12,112 nt of DNA, taken from positions 1 to 12,112 of the forward strand of contig URGS01000041.1 of NCBI GenBank assembly GCA_900547415.1, written 5' to 3'. How positions within the stretch are numbered: position 1 is the first letter of the stretch; each line of letters begins with the position of its first letter. Made by a program: the position numbers and the translations under genes. The notes below the pieces were generated by a model that ran no database searches, was not told where the DNA came from, and saw nothing but the letters and a program-made list of their open reading frames with translations. The stretch is from an uncultured Phascolarctobacterium sp. (lineage in GTDB: Bacteria > Bacillota > Negativicutes > Acidaminococcales > Acidaminococcaceae). Below are positions 1-6,719 of this stretch, piece by piece.

Positions 1-2102
1 CGCAGTTCGCCAAGACGCTTGTTCATATCATTGTTCTCTTGACGCCATGCCATCAGAGCAATACTGCCCATTTCAGAAATTGCAGTGTTGGTAGAGTTCT
101 TTGCTTGGAAGCCAGTTACCTTGCCGTTCTTGTCGACAGTACCTTCATAACGACCGCCAATTACGCCTTCATCAGTGGTAACTCTATCAACAACAGTTGT
201 GGAAGTGCCAGAAGTCTCATCTTTTTTAACAACAACATTTGCTAATTTACTAGCATCAATATCTCCAGCAGCAATCTGGTCAGCAATATCGCCACTACCC
301 TCAACAGTTACATTTTGAGCATTAGCATCCTTGCTTACAACCATTTGGTTATTTACATCATTAGTTTTAACAATAGCGGAATCAGCAGTTAATTTATCAA
401 TAGAAAGTTTTTGACCATTGCCAGCCATATTAATAACACCGCCATCTTTAACTGTCAGATTATTTACAAAGCTATCCGCATCAGCAGACCAAGTACCACC
501 ATTAGCTACTTCCAATTCCATGCCATTGACTGTCATATCAACGCCTTCATCAGAACCGCTCTGACTCTTAATAACATTACCCTTAAGATAGGAATCAGCA
601 TTAGTCAGTTTAATATTGACATTAGCATCAGCATCTAAACCAGATTGTCCATCATTAGTAACGTCAAAAACAATATCTCCATTCATTTGAACGATATTAT
701 TTTTACCTTCCGTATTGATATTAACCTGAGCATCGCCACGAGCTACAACTGCATTCTTGCCTTCCGTGTAAATATTGCCGTTAACGTTAACAACACCTTC
801 ACTGTATGCAGTAATTGCATCTTCTGCTTTGATAACAGTATTAATGGAATTTACATTAACAGTTGCTAATTCTCCACCCTTGCCATTATTTTGAGCGTGA
901 ATACCGCTAGCGGTGCCATTTTCGTCAGAAGCTTCAACTTCAATTACTAAACTGTTACCATTGATAGTAGTAGTACCGTGCTCAAAAGAAGCAATACCAA
1001 CAGCATCTTTTACACCAGTTGCTTTAATTTTTACGATAGAATCCTCATTGCCAACGATTACACTTCCTCCACCACTACTATTTATACCACGAGCATTATT
1101 ACCAAGAGCTACAATTTCCACTTCACTGCCAGAAATATTAATAGCTCCACCATCTGCTTTACCATTCTTATTTTCTTCAATATTTACAGTAAAAGCCAAA
1201 CCTGCTTTATTCTCTGCTTTTAATACAACTTTATCGGTATTTTCATCACCAATATTGATTGTACCCTCACCTTTAGAATATGTAGCAATAGCATATTTAG
1301 TCTCTTTATCACTATCCGTGCTTGCTGATATCTCAATGCTTTTTGCATTAAGATTTATGATACCATTTAATTCAGTTCTTACACCCTGTGCATTTCCCTT
1401 AGATGCGTAAGCTTTAATATTTAAATTTTCTGAATTAATAGTAGTATCAGCCAAATACTTTGAAGTCTTTATACCTGTAGCAAAATTCTCGCCAAATACA
1501 TCAATTTCAACTTTATTTTTACCATTTAATAGAATTTTACTATCAGTTTTTACAGGCGTACTAGCATCATTACCAGATGTATTAGAAACGCCTACAGAAT
1601 AATCTCCATCAGTTTTAAAGATTATATCATTGGCATTTATTTCTACTGTACTGTTGGTATTATTTTCTATAGCTTTAGGATTTTTTCCTGTACCTATAGC
1701 TTCTATTGCAACAATATTACCAGACAATTTTATTTTAGCTGTCTCATATTTACTGCTAGATTCTGATTTAATACCAAATACATTTGATTTATTAGATAAA
1801 GCTATTTTGATATCATTAGCTGATTTTAACTCTATGTTGCCACCATATTGAGTTTGTAAACCATTAGCCGTTGCTGCAATCTTAATATCATCTGCTTCTA
1901 ATTTAACAGAAACACTTTTCTCAACAGTTCCAGAGCCATTAGCTAGTATAGCAGTGCTTACACCTTCTATAACACCCTCTGTACTTTGAATATTGCCAGT
2001 GTCTTTATTAGCAACAATACCACTAGCTGCCATTGCACTACCAGTAATTACAAACGCCATTAAAGCGCCGAGAGCTAAGCTTCTCTTCATTGTCTTTTTC
2101 AT
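1..2102 (-). CDS. Autotransporter adhesin-like protein, N-terminal part (partial, runs off the window)
   Basis: Reading the minus strand from ATG at 2102, the frame stays open for 700 codons to the window edge, so only the 5' part of the gene is present. Residues 1-25 form a signal peptide: a KKTMKR positive start, a hydrophobic core, and an A-M-A cleavage site. The next ~640 residues are low-complexity, rich in Asn, Ile, Val, Gly and Thr, and I saw no cysteine. Short units such as 'VNVNGNIYTEGKN' and 'VNINTEGKNN' recur, as in beta-helical passengers. The last ~25 residues (…GSIALMAWRQENNDMNKRLGEL) match the junction that opens the C-terminal beta-barrel of type V autotransporters in Negativicutes. 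It is probably exported by Sec and displayed on the outer membrane; adhesion is inferred from family type only. The start is supported by AAAGGG at 2112-2117, nine bases upstream. The exact ligand and subfamily are unknown. Confidence 0.85.
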   Translation of the reverse strand, partial: MKKTMKRSLALGALMAFVITGSAMAASGIVANKDTGNIQSTEGVIEGVSTAILANGSGTVEKSVSVKLEADDIKIAATANGLQTQYGGNIELKSANDIKIALSNKSNVFGIKSESSSKYETAKIKLSGNIVAIEAIGTGKNPKAIENNTNSTVEINANDIIFKTDGDYSVGVSNTSGNDASTPVKTDSKILLNGKNKVEIDVFGENFATGIKTSKYLADTTINSENLNIKAYASKGNAQGVRTELNGIINLNAKSIEISASTDSDKETKYAIATYSKGEGTINIGDENTDKVVLKAENKAGLAFTVNIEENKNGKADGGAINISGSEVEIVALGNNARGINSSGGGSVIVGNEDSIVKIKATGVKDAVGIASFEHGTTTINGNSLVIEVEASDENGTASGIHAQNNGKGGELATVNVNSINTVIKAEDAITAYSEGVVNVNGNIYTEGKNAVVARGDAQVNINTEGKNNIVQMNGDIVFDVTNDGQSGLDADANVNIKLTNADSYLKGNVIKSQSGSDEGVDMTVNGMELEVANGGTWSADADSFVNNLTVKDGGVINMAGNGQKLSIDKLTADSAIVKTNDVNNQMVVSKDANAQNVTVEGSGDIADQIAAGDIDASKLANVVVKKDETSGTSTTVVDRVTTDEGVIGGRYEGTVDKNGKVTGFQAKNSTNTAISEMGSIALMAWRQENNDMNKRLGEL

Positions 2103-2303
2103 ACTATCCCACCCTTTCAAAAAAATAAAAATTCCCACAGATGACAAGGCACATCTGCTTTTATATCATTAGTGATAAACATCGCTAGTAATACCCTTTA
2201 TGAACGTTAAAACTCATTCCCTTTAAATTTATTAGTGCAGTAAATACATATTTATGTTTCGTATTTACGAATTAAATTAATTTTGCACATATATTCTTCT
2301 TTT
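2103..2303 (-). promoter_or_regulatory. Long structured 5' leader of the autotransporter gene
   Basis: If transcription starts about seven bases past the -10 box, the leader is ~200 nt. It holds an 8-bp perfect inverted repeat (2240-2247 with 2261-2268) and a 6-bp stem (CAGATG 2138-2143 with CATCTG 2152-2157). On the transcript the second stem is followed by U-rich sequence (T5 and T7 runs in 2119-2132) just before the ribosome binding site. It could be a weak attenuator or an mRNA-stability element; no known riboswitch was recognised. The stems are seen; the role is inferred. Confidence 0.4.
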
Positions 2304-2309
2304 ACCCAA

Positions 2310-2337
2310 AGTATAGCACCTTGTCCCCCCCAGTCAA
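2310..2337 (-). promoter_or_regulatory. Sigma-A promoter of the autotransporter gene, with a G7 tract in the spacer
   Basis: On the minus strand, -35 TTGACT (2332-2337) and -10 TATACT (2310-2315) are separated by 16 bp. Directly after the -35 box the spacer holds seven consecutive G (C7 at 2325-2331 on the plus strand). The hexamers match consensus at five of six positions each. One extra G would give the preferred 17-bp spacing, so tract slippage could tune expression. Confidence 0.7.
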
Positions 2338-2381
2338 GCAAATGTACATTGAGCCCATTTGCTTAGATGTGCTGCGCACAT
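2336..2381. repeat. Two inverted repeats upstream of the autotransporter promoter (candidate operators)
   Basis: AAGCAAATG (2336-2344) is perfectly inverted as CATTTGCTT (2356-2364), and the first arm overlaps the -35 box. Inside it sits the 10-bp palindrome AATGTACATT (2341-2350). A second inverted repeat, ATGTGC-tgc-GCACAT, covers 2367-2381. Their position suggests binding sites for a dimeric regulator. No regulator is identified, and the rest of the stretch to 2534 shows only AT-rich sequence. Confidence 0.4.
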
Positions 2382-2534
2382 AATATTAGATTTACATTTT
2401 GTATTTTTATAAACAACTTTTTAATTCCACTTATTGATTAATCATTGTTACTCATTTTCTTATTATTCACTAAATATTAATTTACAAATGCAATGTTTAT
2501 AAACCTTTCCATATAGTTATTTGCTCCTAAACGC

Positions 2535-2579
2535 AAAAACGCTCTGACAAGCTGCAACTACGCAGCTCATCAGAGCGTT
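2535..2579 (-). terminator. Rho-independent terminator of the CDF efflux gene
   Basis: The arms AACGCTCTGA (2538-2547) and TCAGAGCGTT (2570-2579) pair perfectly, with a further AGCTGC/GCAGCT stem inside. On the minus-strand transcript the hairpin is followed by TTTTT (2535-2539). It lies ~30 bases past the stop codon at 2611. Confidence 0.85.
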
Positions 2580-2610
2580 ATATTTCATCTATTATTTAAT
2601 TTTCTACGCT

Positions 2611-3558
2611 TTATTTATTATTATGCTTTGGCAGCAGCTCCGGCGGCAGCATGGGACAAGCATCGTGGCAGTCCTCGCTGAGAGGATTAACGTGAACCAT
2701 ACAGTGCTTAACCAACGGAAAGTTCGCTTCAATAGCAGTATGTACCATTTCTGCAATATGATGTGCCTGTAAAAGTGTCAGATTATCTTTGACGCTGATT
2801 TCTGTATCAACATAAATACGATTGCCAAACATACGGGTATTAAGACTATCTACATGCTCAACACCAGGAACCTTGCCAATCAGGTTATGAATTTTTTGAG
2901 TAGTCTCTTCGTCGCAGCTGCGGTCTACCATTTTATCCATAGCATCTTTGAATACTTCGTAGGCAGCATGGAGAATCATACCACAAATAATTATACTAGC
3001 TAAGGGGTCCAAAATAGGATAACCCATACGTGCACCAAGAATACCTACAAAGGAACCAATGGAGGAAAGTGCATCGCTGCGATGGTGCCAAGCCTCTGCC
3101 ATCAATGCGCCAGAGTTAATCTTTTGGGCAGCATGGCGAGTGTACCAAAACATCGCTTCCTTAACAACTATAGAAATAATTGCAGCCCATAATGCTAACT
3201 GACCAGGTACTTCAATATCAGTGCCATGCTCTACAAATATTTTTTCATAGCCACTATAGCCAATCAAAATAGCAACAATCGCCAAAATTACAGCCAAAAT
3301 AATAGCAGCTACACATTCCATACGTTCATGGCCATACTGGTGCTCTTCATCAGAAGCCTTGTTGGAGAACTTTACGCCTACCATAACGATGAGAGTACCA
3401 AAAACGTCGGATGCGGAATGAATACCATCGGAAACCATAGCGGCAGAATGAGCCATAAAACCAGCTGCCAGCTTACCCATGGATAACAGTACATTACCAA
3501 TGATGCTATTTATGGAAACTATCATGGCAATGCGTTCTTCTTCGTTTGCAAATTTCAT
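2611..3558 (-). CDS. Cation diffusion facilitator (CDF) family metal efflux pump
   Basis: A 315-residue protein of normal CDF length. It should exchange a cytoplasmic divalent metal ion for protons across the inner membrane as a homodimer. The transmembrane metal site is visible: H47-xxx-D51 in helix 2 (DGIHSASD) and H158-xxx-D162 in helix 5 (HHRSD), with the family motif YGHERME at 76-82 between helices. Residues ~210-292 are the cytoplasmic dimerisation domain (GxxxV…DTEISV…H266, H267, H285, H289). Histidine rather than aspartate at the helix-2 site argues against a strict FieF copy and fits Zn/Co/Ni-type transport. An unusual tail carries C297-H298-xx-C301, which could bind metal. Start: ATG at 3558 with AAGGAGG seven bases upstream. 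It has its own promoter and a riboswitch-like leader with a terminator, so metal-induced expression is likely. The exact metal is not readable from the sequence. Confidence 0.9.
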   Translation of the reverse strand: MKFANEEERIAMIVSINSIIGNVLLSMGKLAAGFMAHSAAMVSDGIHSASDVFGTLIVMVGVKFSNKASDEEHQYGHERMECVAAIILAVILAIVAILIGYSGYEKIFVEHGTDIEVPGQLALWAAIISIVVKEAMFWYTRHAAQKINSGALMAEAWHHRSDALSSIGSFVGILGARMGYPILDPLASIIICGMILHAAYEVFKDAMDKMVDRSCDEETTQKIHNLIGKVPGVEHVDSLNTRMFGNRIYVDTEISVKDNLTLLQAHHIAEMVHTAIEANFPLVKHCMVHVNPLSEDCHDACPMLPPELLPKHNNK

Positions 3559-3594
3559 AAAAATACCTCCTTAGTTCTTTGCCATCGCAGGCAC

Positions 3595-3640
3595 AAAAAA
3601 ACGCCTGCGGAAAAGTAAGTAATTACTGTCCCGCAGACGT
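3595..3640 (-). terminator. Leader terminator (expression platform) upstream of the CDF gene
   Basis: On the minus strand ACGTCTGCGG pairs with CCGCAGGCGT (one G-U) and is followed by seven T. It lies between the promoter and the ribosome binding site, so it must be overcome for the CDF gene to be expressed. The GTCTGC part of its 5' arm can instead pair with GCAGAC (plus-strand 3652-3657), an obvious antiterminator alternative. It may also stop read-through from the thioredoxin fusion gene. Confidence 0.85.
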
Positions 3641-3749
3641 ATCGCTTAAATGTCTGCTGCCCCAAAGGGCCCGGCTGCAAAAACCAAAGAGGTTAACCGC
3701 CTGATCAGATTGTACTGTAGCTTGATATGCAGTGCAAAGAGATTATCTG
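3625..3749 (-). ncRNA. Probable NiCo (czcD) metal riboswitch aptamer
   Basis: The leader of the CDF gene is G-rich and multi-helical. Readable helices include CAG/CUG, GGC/GCC enclosing AACC/GGUU, GCCC/GGGC, and GCAGAC (3652-3657) with GUCUGC (3633-3638). Junction strands such as AUCAGGCGG, GCAGCCGGGC, GGGGCAG and a closing GGGACAG resemble what I remember of the NiCo class, which controls CDF genes in Firmicutes. The last helix shares its 3' strand with the terminator, so ligand binding would block termination, the known ON logic of that class. The helices and the mutually exclusive pairing are seen in the sequence; the class assignment comes from memory and gene context. Another metal-sensing class is possible. 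Confidence 0.55.
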
Positions 3750-3750
3750 T

Positions 3751-3780
3751 ATTGTAGCGAGTTAGCCATAGCTTTGTCAA
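3751..3780 (-). promoter_or_regulatory. Sigma-A promoter of the CDF gene and its riboswitch leader
   Basis: Perfect -35 TTGACA (3775-3780) and -10 TACAAT (3751-3756) with 18-bp spacing. It begins ten bases past the stop codon of the thioredoxin fusion gene. Expected transcription start is near 3744, giving a ~186-nt leader. Confidence 0.8.
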
Positions 3781-3789
3781 GACTTTATT

Positions 3790-5052
3790 TTAGCCGCGCA
3801 AATATTTAATTACGCTCTGCGCCGCAATAGCACCGTCATTAGTTGCAGTTACAACCTGACGCAGCACTTTGGCACATACATCGCCTGCTCCATAAATTCC
3901 ATCTAATTGTGTAGACATATCAGGAGCAACCTCTAAATAACCATTTTCATCAGTAATACCCAGATCCTTAACAAAGTCAGTTACAGGATCTGCACCAATA
4001 TATGGGAAAACACCACTGGCCTTGAAAATTTCTTCCTCACCAGTTTCCTTGTTCAGTACCTTCATGCCTGCAACCTTGCCATCTTCAACTAATATTTCCT
4101 GGGCAATACGCCAAGGCAGCACTCTGATTTTAGGATTAGCGGCTACCTTATCCTGAGTAATCTGCTCTGCAACATAACGGTCGCTGCGTGCCAAAATAGT
4201 GATATCAGAAGCAAACTCTGCCAGATACAGAGATTCCTCAAAGGCTGCGTTGCCAGCACCAACTACAATAACGGATTTATTACGATAGAAGGCAGCATCA
4301 CAAACTGCACATAGACTTACGCCATGGCCAATCATTTCCTCTTCATTAGGAATATTCAGCATGCGCTCCACAGTGCCTGTCGCAATGATAACAGCTGGAG
4401 CTGCAAAGGATTGCCCAGATTCGCAGCACACAATCTTATCCTTGCCCTGCAGCTTAAGGTCATTAACCTTTTCATAAAGATAGGCAGTGCCTAAAGCCAT
4501 AGCCTGCTCGTAGATGTCGAAAGCTAACTGAGAGCCGTTAACACTCTTAATACCAGGCCAATTTTCCAGCTCAAAGGTTTTGATAAGCTTGCCGCCGGGA
4601 GCATAGGATTCCAGCACCAAGGTCTTGAGACCTGCACGACGTGCATAAATAGCAGCGGTCAGACCAGCAGCGCCACCACCAATGATAATCAGGTCATAGT
4701 GCTTTTCAGGCGGAAGCTCAACGGGAGGCTCGTTGCCAATAAGCTTTTCCATTCTAGGTAGCAAGCGTTCCTTAGGCAGAAAGCCGGTGTAGCGAGAAAC
4801 AACCTCTCCGTCCTTGATAAAGAAGAGTCCGGGAATAATATTTACGTCCATTTCCGCAGTCAGCTCAGGCTCCTTATCAATGTCTATTTTTACAATATCA
4901 ATTTTATCGCCAATAGAAGCTTCTATATCATCCAGTACATAGGCCAACATTTTGCAAGGTCCGCACCAAGTAGCAAAAAAATCTGCTAAAAAGGTTTTTT
5001 TATCTGCCAGCATTTGTTTAAATTCTGCTGCTGTCGGGTAAAGAATTGCCAT
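3790..5052 (-). CDS. Thioredoxin-thioredoxin reductase-like fusion flavoprotein
   Basis: A 420-residue protein with two complete parts. Residues 1-~105 are thioredoxin: WCGPC at 29-33 and the cis-proline IIP ending at 74. After a short linker, residues ~118-420 are a low-molecular-weight thioredoxin reductase: FAD-binding GGGAAG (125-130), redox pair CAVC (248-251), second nucleotide fold GAGNAA (265-270) and the FAD-closing GAGD (388-391). The enzyme should pass electrons through FAD and the CAVC disulfide to its own thioredoxin domain, in the cytoplasm. The order thioredoxin first differs from the Mycobacterium leprae fusion, where the reductase is first. The HRRxxxR stretch that binds the NADPH 2'-phosphate in E. 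coli reads ARSDRYV (288-294), keeping one of the four residues, so the donor may not be NADPH. Start: ATG at 5052, with TAGGAGTG a few bases upstream. It lies 90 bases after glycerol kinase on the same strand, without a clear terminator between. Confidence 0.88.
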   Translation of the reverse strand: MAILYPTAAEFKQMLADKKTFLADFFATWCGPCKMLAYVLDDIEASIGDKIDIVKIDIDKEPELTAEMDVNIIPGLFFIKDGEVVSRYTGFLPKERLLPRMEKLIGNEPPVELPPEKHYDLIIIGGGAAGLTAAIYARRAGLKTLVLESYAPGGKLIKTFELENWPGIKSVNGSQLAFDIYEQAMALGTAYLYEKVNDLKLQGKDKIVCCESGQSFAAPAVIIATGTVERMLNIPNEEEMIGHGVSLCAVCDAAFYRNKSVIVVGAGNAAFEESLYLAEFASDITILARSDRYVAEQITQDKVAANPKIRVLPWRIAQEILVEDGKVAGMKVLNKETGEEEIFKASGVFPYIGADPVTDFVKDLGITDENGYLEVAPDMSTQLDGIYGAGDVCAKVLRQVVTATNDGAIAAQSVIKYLRG

Positions 5053-5085
5053 TATACATCACTCCTAAATTTTTTTCATATCTAT

Positions 5086-5091
5086 ATTATA
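5086..5091 (-). promoter_or_regulatory. Possible -10 box ahead of the thioredoxin fusion gene
   Basis: Consensus TATAAT on the minus strand, ~34 bases ahead of the start codon. No convincing -35 box is seen at 16-18 bp, so this is a weak call. The gene may also be read through from glycerol kinase. Confidence 0.3.
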
Positions 5092-5142
5092 GCTTATTTA
5101 GGATAAAAGTGGGTGAATTAAATGAGAAATCTAAAATGATTA

Positions 5143-6630
5143 TTAAATACGAACGCAGGCTGCTTTAACAGCATTGTGCCAGCCTTCTAAAAGGCATTCA
5201 CGCTTTAGCTCTGCCAAGTCAGGAGTAAACTCCTTACTAATGTCATGATTATTTTTGATTTCTTCCTTGCTCTGCCAATAGCCTACAGCTAAGCCTGCCA
5301 AATATGCTGCACCTAAAGCAGTAGTTTCTATGCATTGCGGACGGAGCACAGGAGTGTTGATAATGTCTGACTGGAACTGCAGCAGGAAATCATTGGAGCA
5401 GGCACCGCCGTCTACTCTGAGAGCAGCCAGCTTAATACCACTGTCCTCTTCCATAGCCTTCAAAACATCTGTTACCTGATAAGCAATGGATTCCAGAGTT
5501 GCGCGAATAATGTGATTCTTGTTAACGCCACGACTCAAACCAACAATAGCACCACGAGCATATTGATCCCAATAGGGTGCACCCAAGCCAACGAATGCAG
5601 GTACAACATAACAGCCGTTGGAATCAGGTACAGCCTTAGCGCAGGCCTCGGATTCAGAAGCATGACGCAAAAGTCCCAGTTCATCGCGGAGCCATTGAAT
5701 TGCAGCACCAGCTACGAAAATAGAACCCTCCAAAGCATACTCTACCTTGCCATCAACACCCCAGGCAATGGTAGTAACCAGACCATTTTTAGAAACAACA
5801 GGCTTCTCACCAGTGTTCATCAGCATAAAGCCGCCAGTTCCATAGGTATTCTTTGCCTCGCCAGCAGTAAAGCAAGTTTGACCAAAAAGTGCACACTGTT
5901 GGTCGCCGGCAGCACCTGCAATGGGAACCTCACAACCAAAAGGTTTATGCTCTGTTACACCATAAACACAGCTAGAAGGTTTAACCTGAGGCAGCATTTT
6001 TTTAGGAATATTGAGTATCTTTAAAATGTCGTCATCCCACTCCAAGGTATGAATATTGAACATTAATGTACGGGAAGCATTGGAATAGTCAGTTACATGG
6101 GCTTTACCGCCAGTCAGCTTCCAAATAATCCAGGTGTCAATGGTGCCAAATAGCAGATCGCCTGCCTCTGCACGCTGTCTTGCACCAGGAACGTTTTCCA
6201 AAATCCACTTTAGCTTTGTGCCAGAAAAATAAGCATCTAACACCAAACCAGTTTTATGACGGAAGGTTTCAGCCAGGCCTTGCTCTTTCAGCTCATCACA
6301 ATATTCAGCAGTACGACGGCACTGCCAAACAATAGCCTTGCAAATAGGACGACCTGTATGCTTGTCCCAAACTACAGTTGTTTCACGTTGATTGGTAATA
6401 CCAATGCCTGCAACATCGTCCATTGTAAGGTCAAGTTTGCCAAGAGCTTCAAACATCAAGCCCATTTGAGTTGCCCATATTTCCTCAGCATCATGCTCTA
6501 CCCAGCCAGCCTTAGGATAATATTGGGTGAACTCCTTTTGAGCCATACTGCTGATTTGTCCCTGCTTGTCGAAAAGAATACAGCGACAGCTGGTAGTTCC
6601 CAAATCGAGGGCCATAATATATTTACTCAT
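5143..6630 (-). CDS. glpK: Glycerol kinase
   Basis: A full-length (495 residues; E. coli 502) FGGY-family kinase that phosphorylates glycerol with ATP to sn-glycerol-3-phosphate in the cytoplasm. Visible signatures are the N-terminal phosphate loop ALDLGTTSCR (7-16), glycerol-binding NQRE (80-83), W103, Y134 and the AGDQQ catalytic aspartate (D243). Also present are YGTGGF (263-268) and the adenosine-site GGACSND near 407-413. The glycine-rich GGTR loop that binds fructose-1,6-bisphosphate in E. coli is absent. The histidine that HPr phosphorylates in enterococcal enzymes (three residues before the G of FYGSEVP) is lysine here (K229), with a histidine one place earlier. Neither classical control is therefore obvious. 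ATG at 6630 has AAAGGA upstream. It follows the TRAP operon on the same strand but behind a terminator. Phosphodiesterase and kinase share the product glycerol-3-phosphate. Confidence 0.96.
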   Translation of the reverse strand: MSKYIMALDLGTTSCRCILFDKQGQISSMAQKEFTQYYPKAGWVEHDAEEIWATQMGLMFEALGKLDLTMDDVAGIGITNQRETTVVWDKHTGRPICKAIVWQCRRTAEYCDELKEQGLAETFRHKTGLVLDAYFSGTKLKWILENVPGARQRAEAGDLLFGTIDTWIIWKLTGGKAHVTDYSNASRTLMFNIHTLEWDDDILKILNIPKKMLPQVKPSSCVYGVTEHKPFGCEVPIAGAAGDQQCALFGQTCFTAGEAKNTYGTGGFMLMNTGEKPVVSKNGLVTTIAWGVDGKVEYALEGSIFVAGAAIQWLRDELGLLRHASESEACAKAVPDSNGCYVVPAFVGLGAPYWDQYARGAIVGLSRGVNKNHIIRATLESIAYQVTDVLKAMEEDSGIKLAALRVDGGACSNDFLLQFQSDIINTPVLRPQCIETTALGAAYLAGLAVGYWQSKEEIKNNHDISKEFTPDLAELKRECLLEGWHNAVKAACVRI

Positions 6631-6661
6631 GAAAACACGTCCTTTCGTTAATCATATTTAT

Positions 6662-6667
6662 ATTATA
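6662..6667 (-). promoter_or_regulatory. Possible -10 box of glpK
   Basis: TATAAT on the minus strand just after the TRAP terminator, ~32 bases ahead of the glpK start. No good -35 box is visible because the upstream position falls in the terminator stem. Weak evidence for an own promoter. Confidence 0.3.
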
Positions 6668-6671
6668 AACC

Positions 6672-6697
6672 AAGAAAGGAGGGGCAGCCACCCCTCC
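6672..6697 (-). terminator. Terminator of the TRAP transporter operon
   Basis: A 7-bp perfect GC-rich stem, GGAGGGG (6678-6684) with CCCCTCC (6691-6697), six-base loop, followed on the minus transcript by TTTCTT. It lies ~25 bases past the large-subunit stop codon and separates the transporter from glpK, possibly with read-through. Confidence 0.8.
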
Positions 6698-6719
6698 CTC
6701 AAAAATTTACAATAAAAAT

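Noticed and set aside
39..1851. Several open frames on the plus strand across the autotransporter region
   Set aside because: They lie antisense to the unbroken 700-codon minus-strand frame, have no ribosome binding sites, and are low-complexity mirror products of its repetitive codons.
3559..3789. T-box, cobalamin, TPP, lysine or SAM riboswitch as an alternative for the CDF leader
   Set aside because: Their hallmark sequences (for example the T-box AGGGTGGNACCGCG or TPP CTGAGA) are not present.
5512..6651. Plus-strand open frames within glycerol kinase
   Set aside because: They are antisense to a full, motif-complete glpK and carry no recognisable domain or ribosome binding site.
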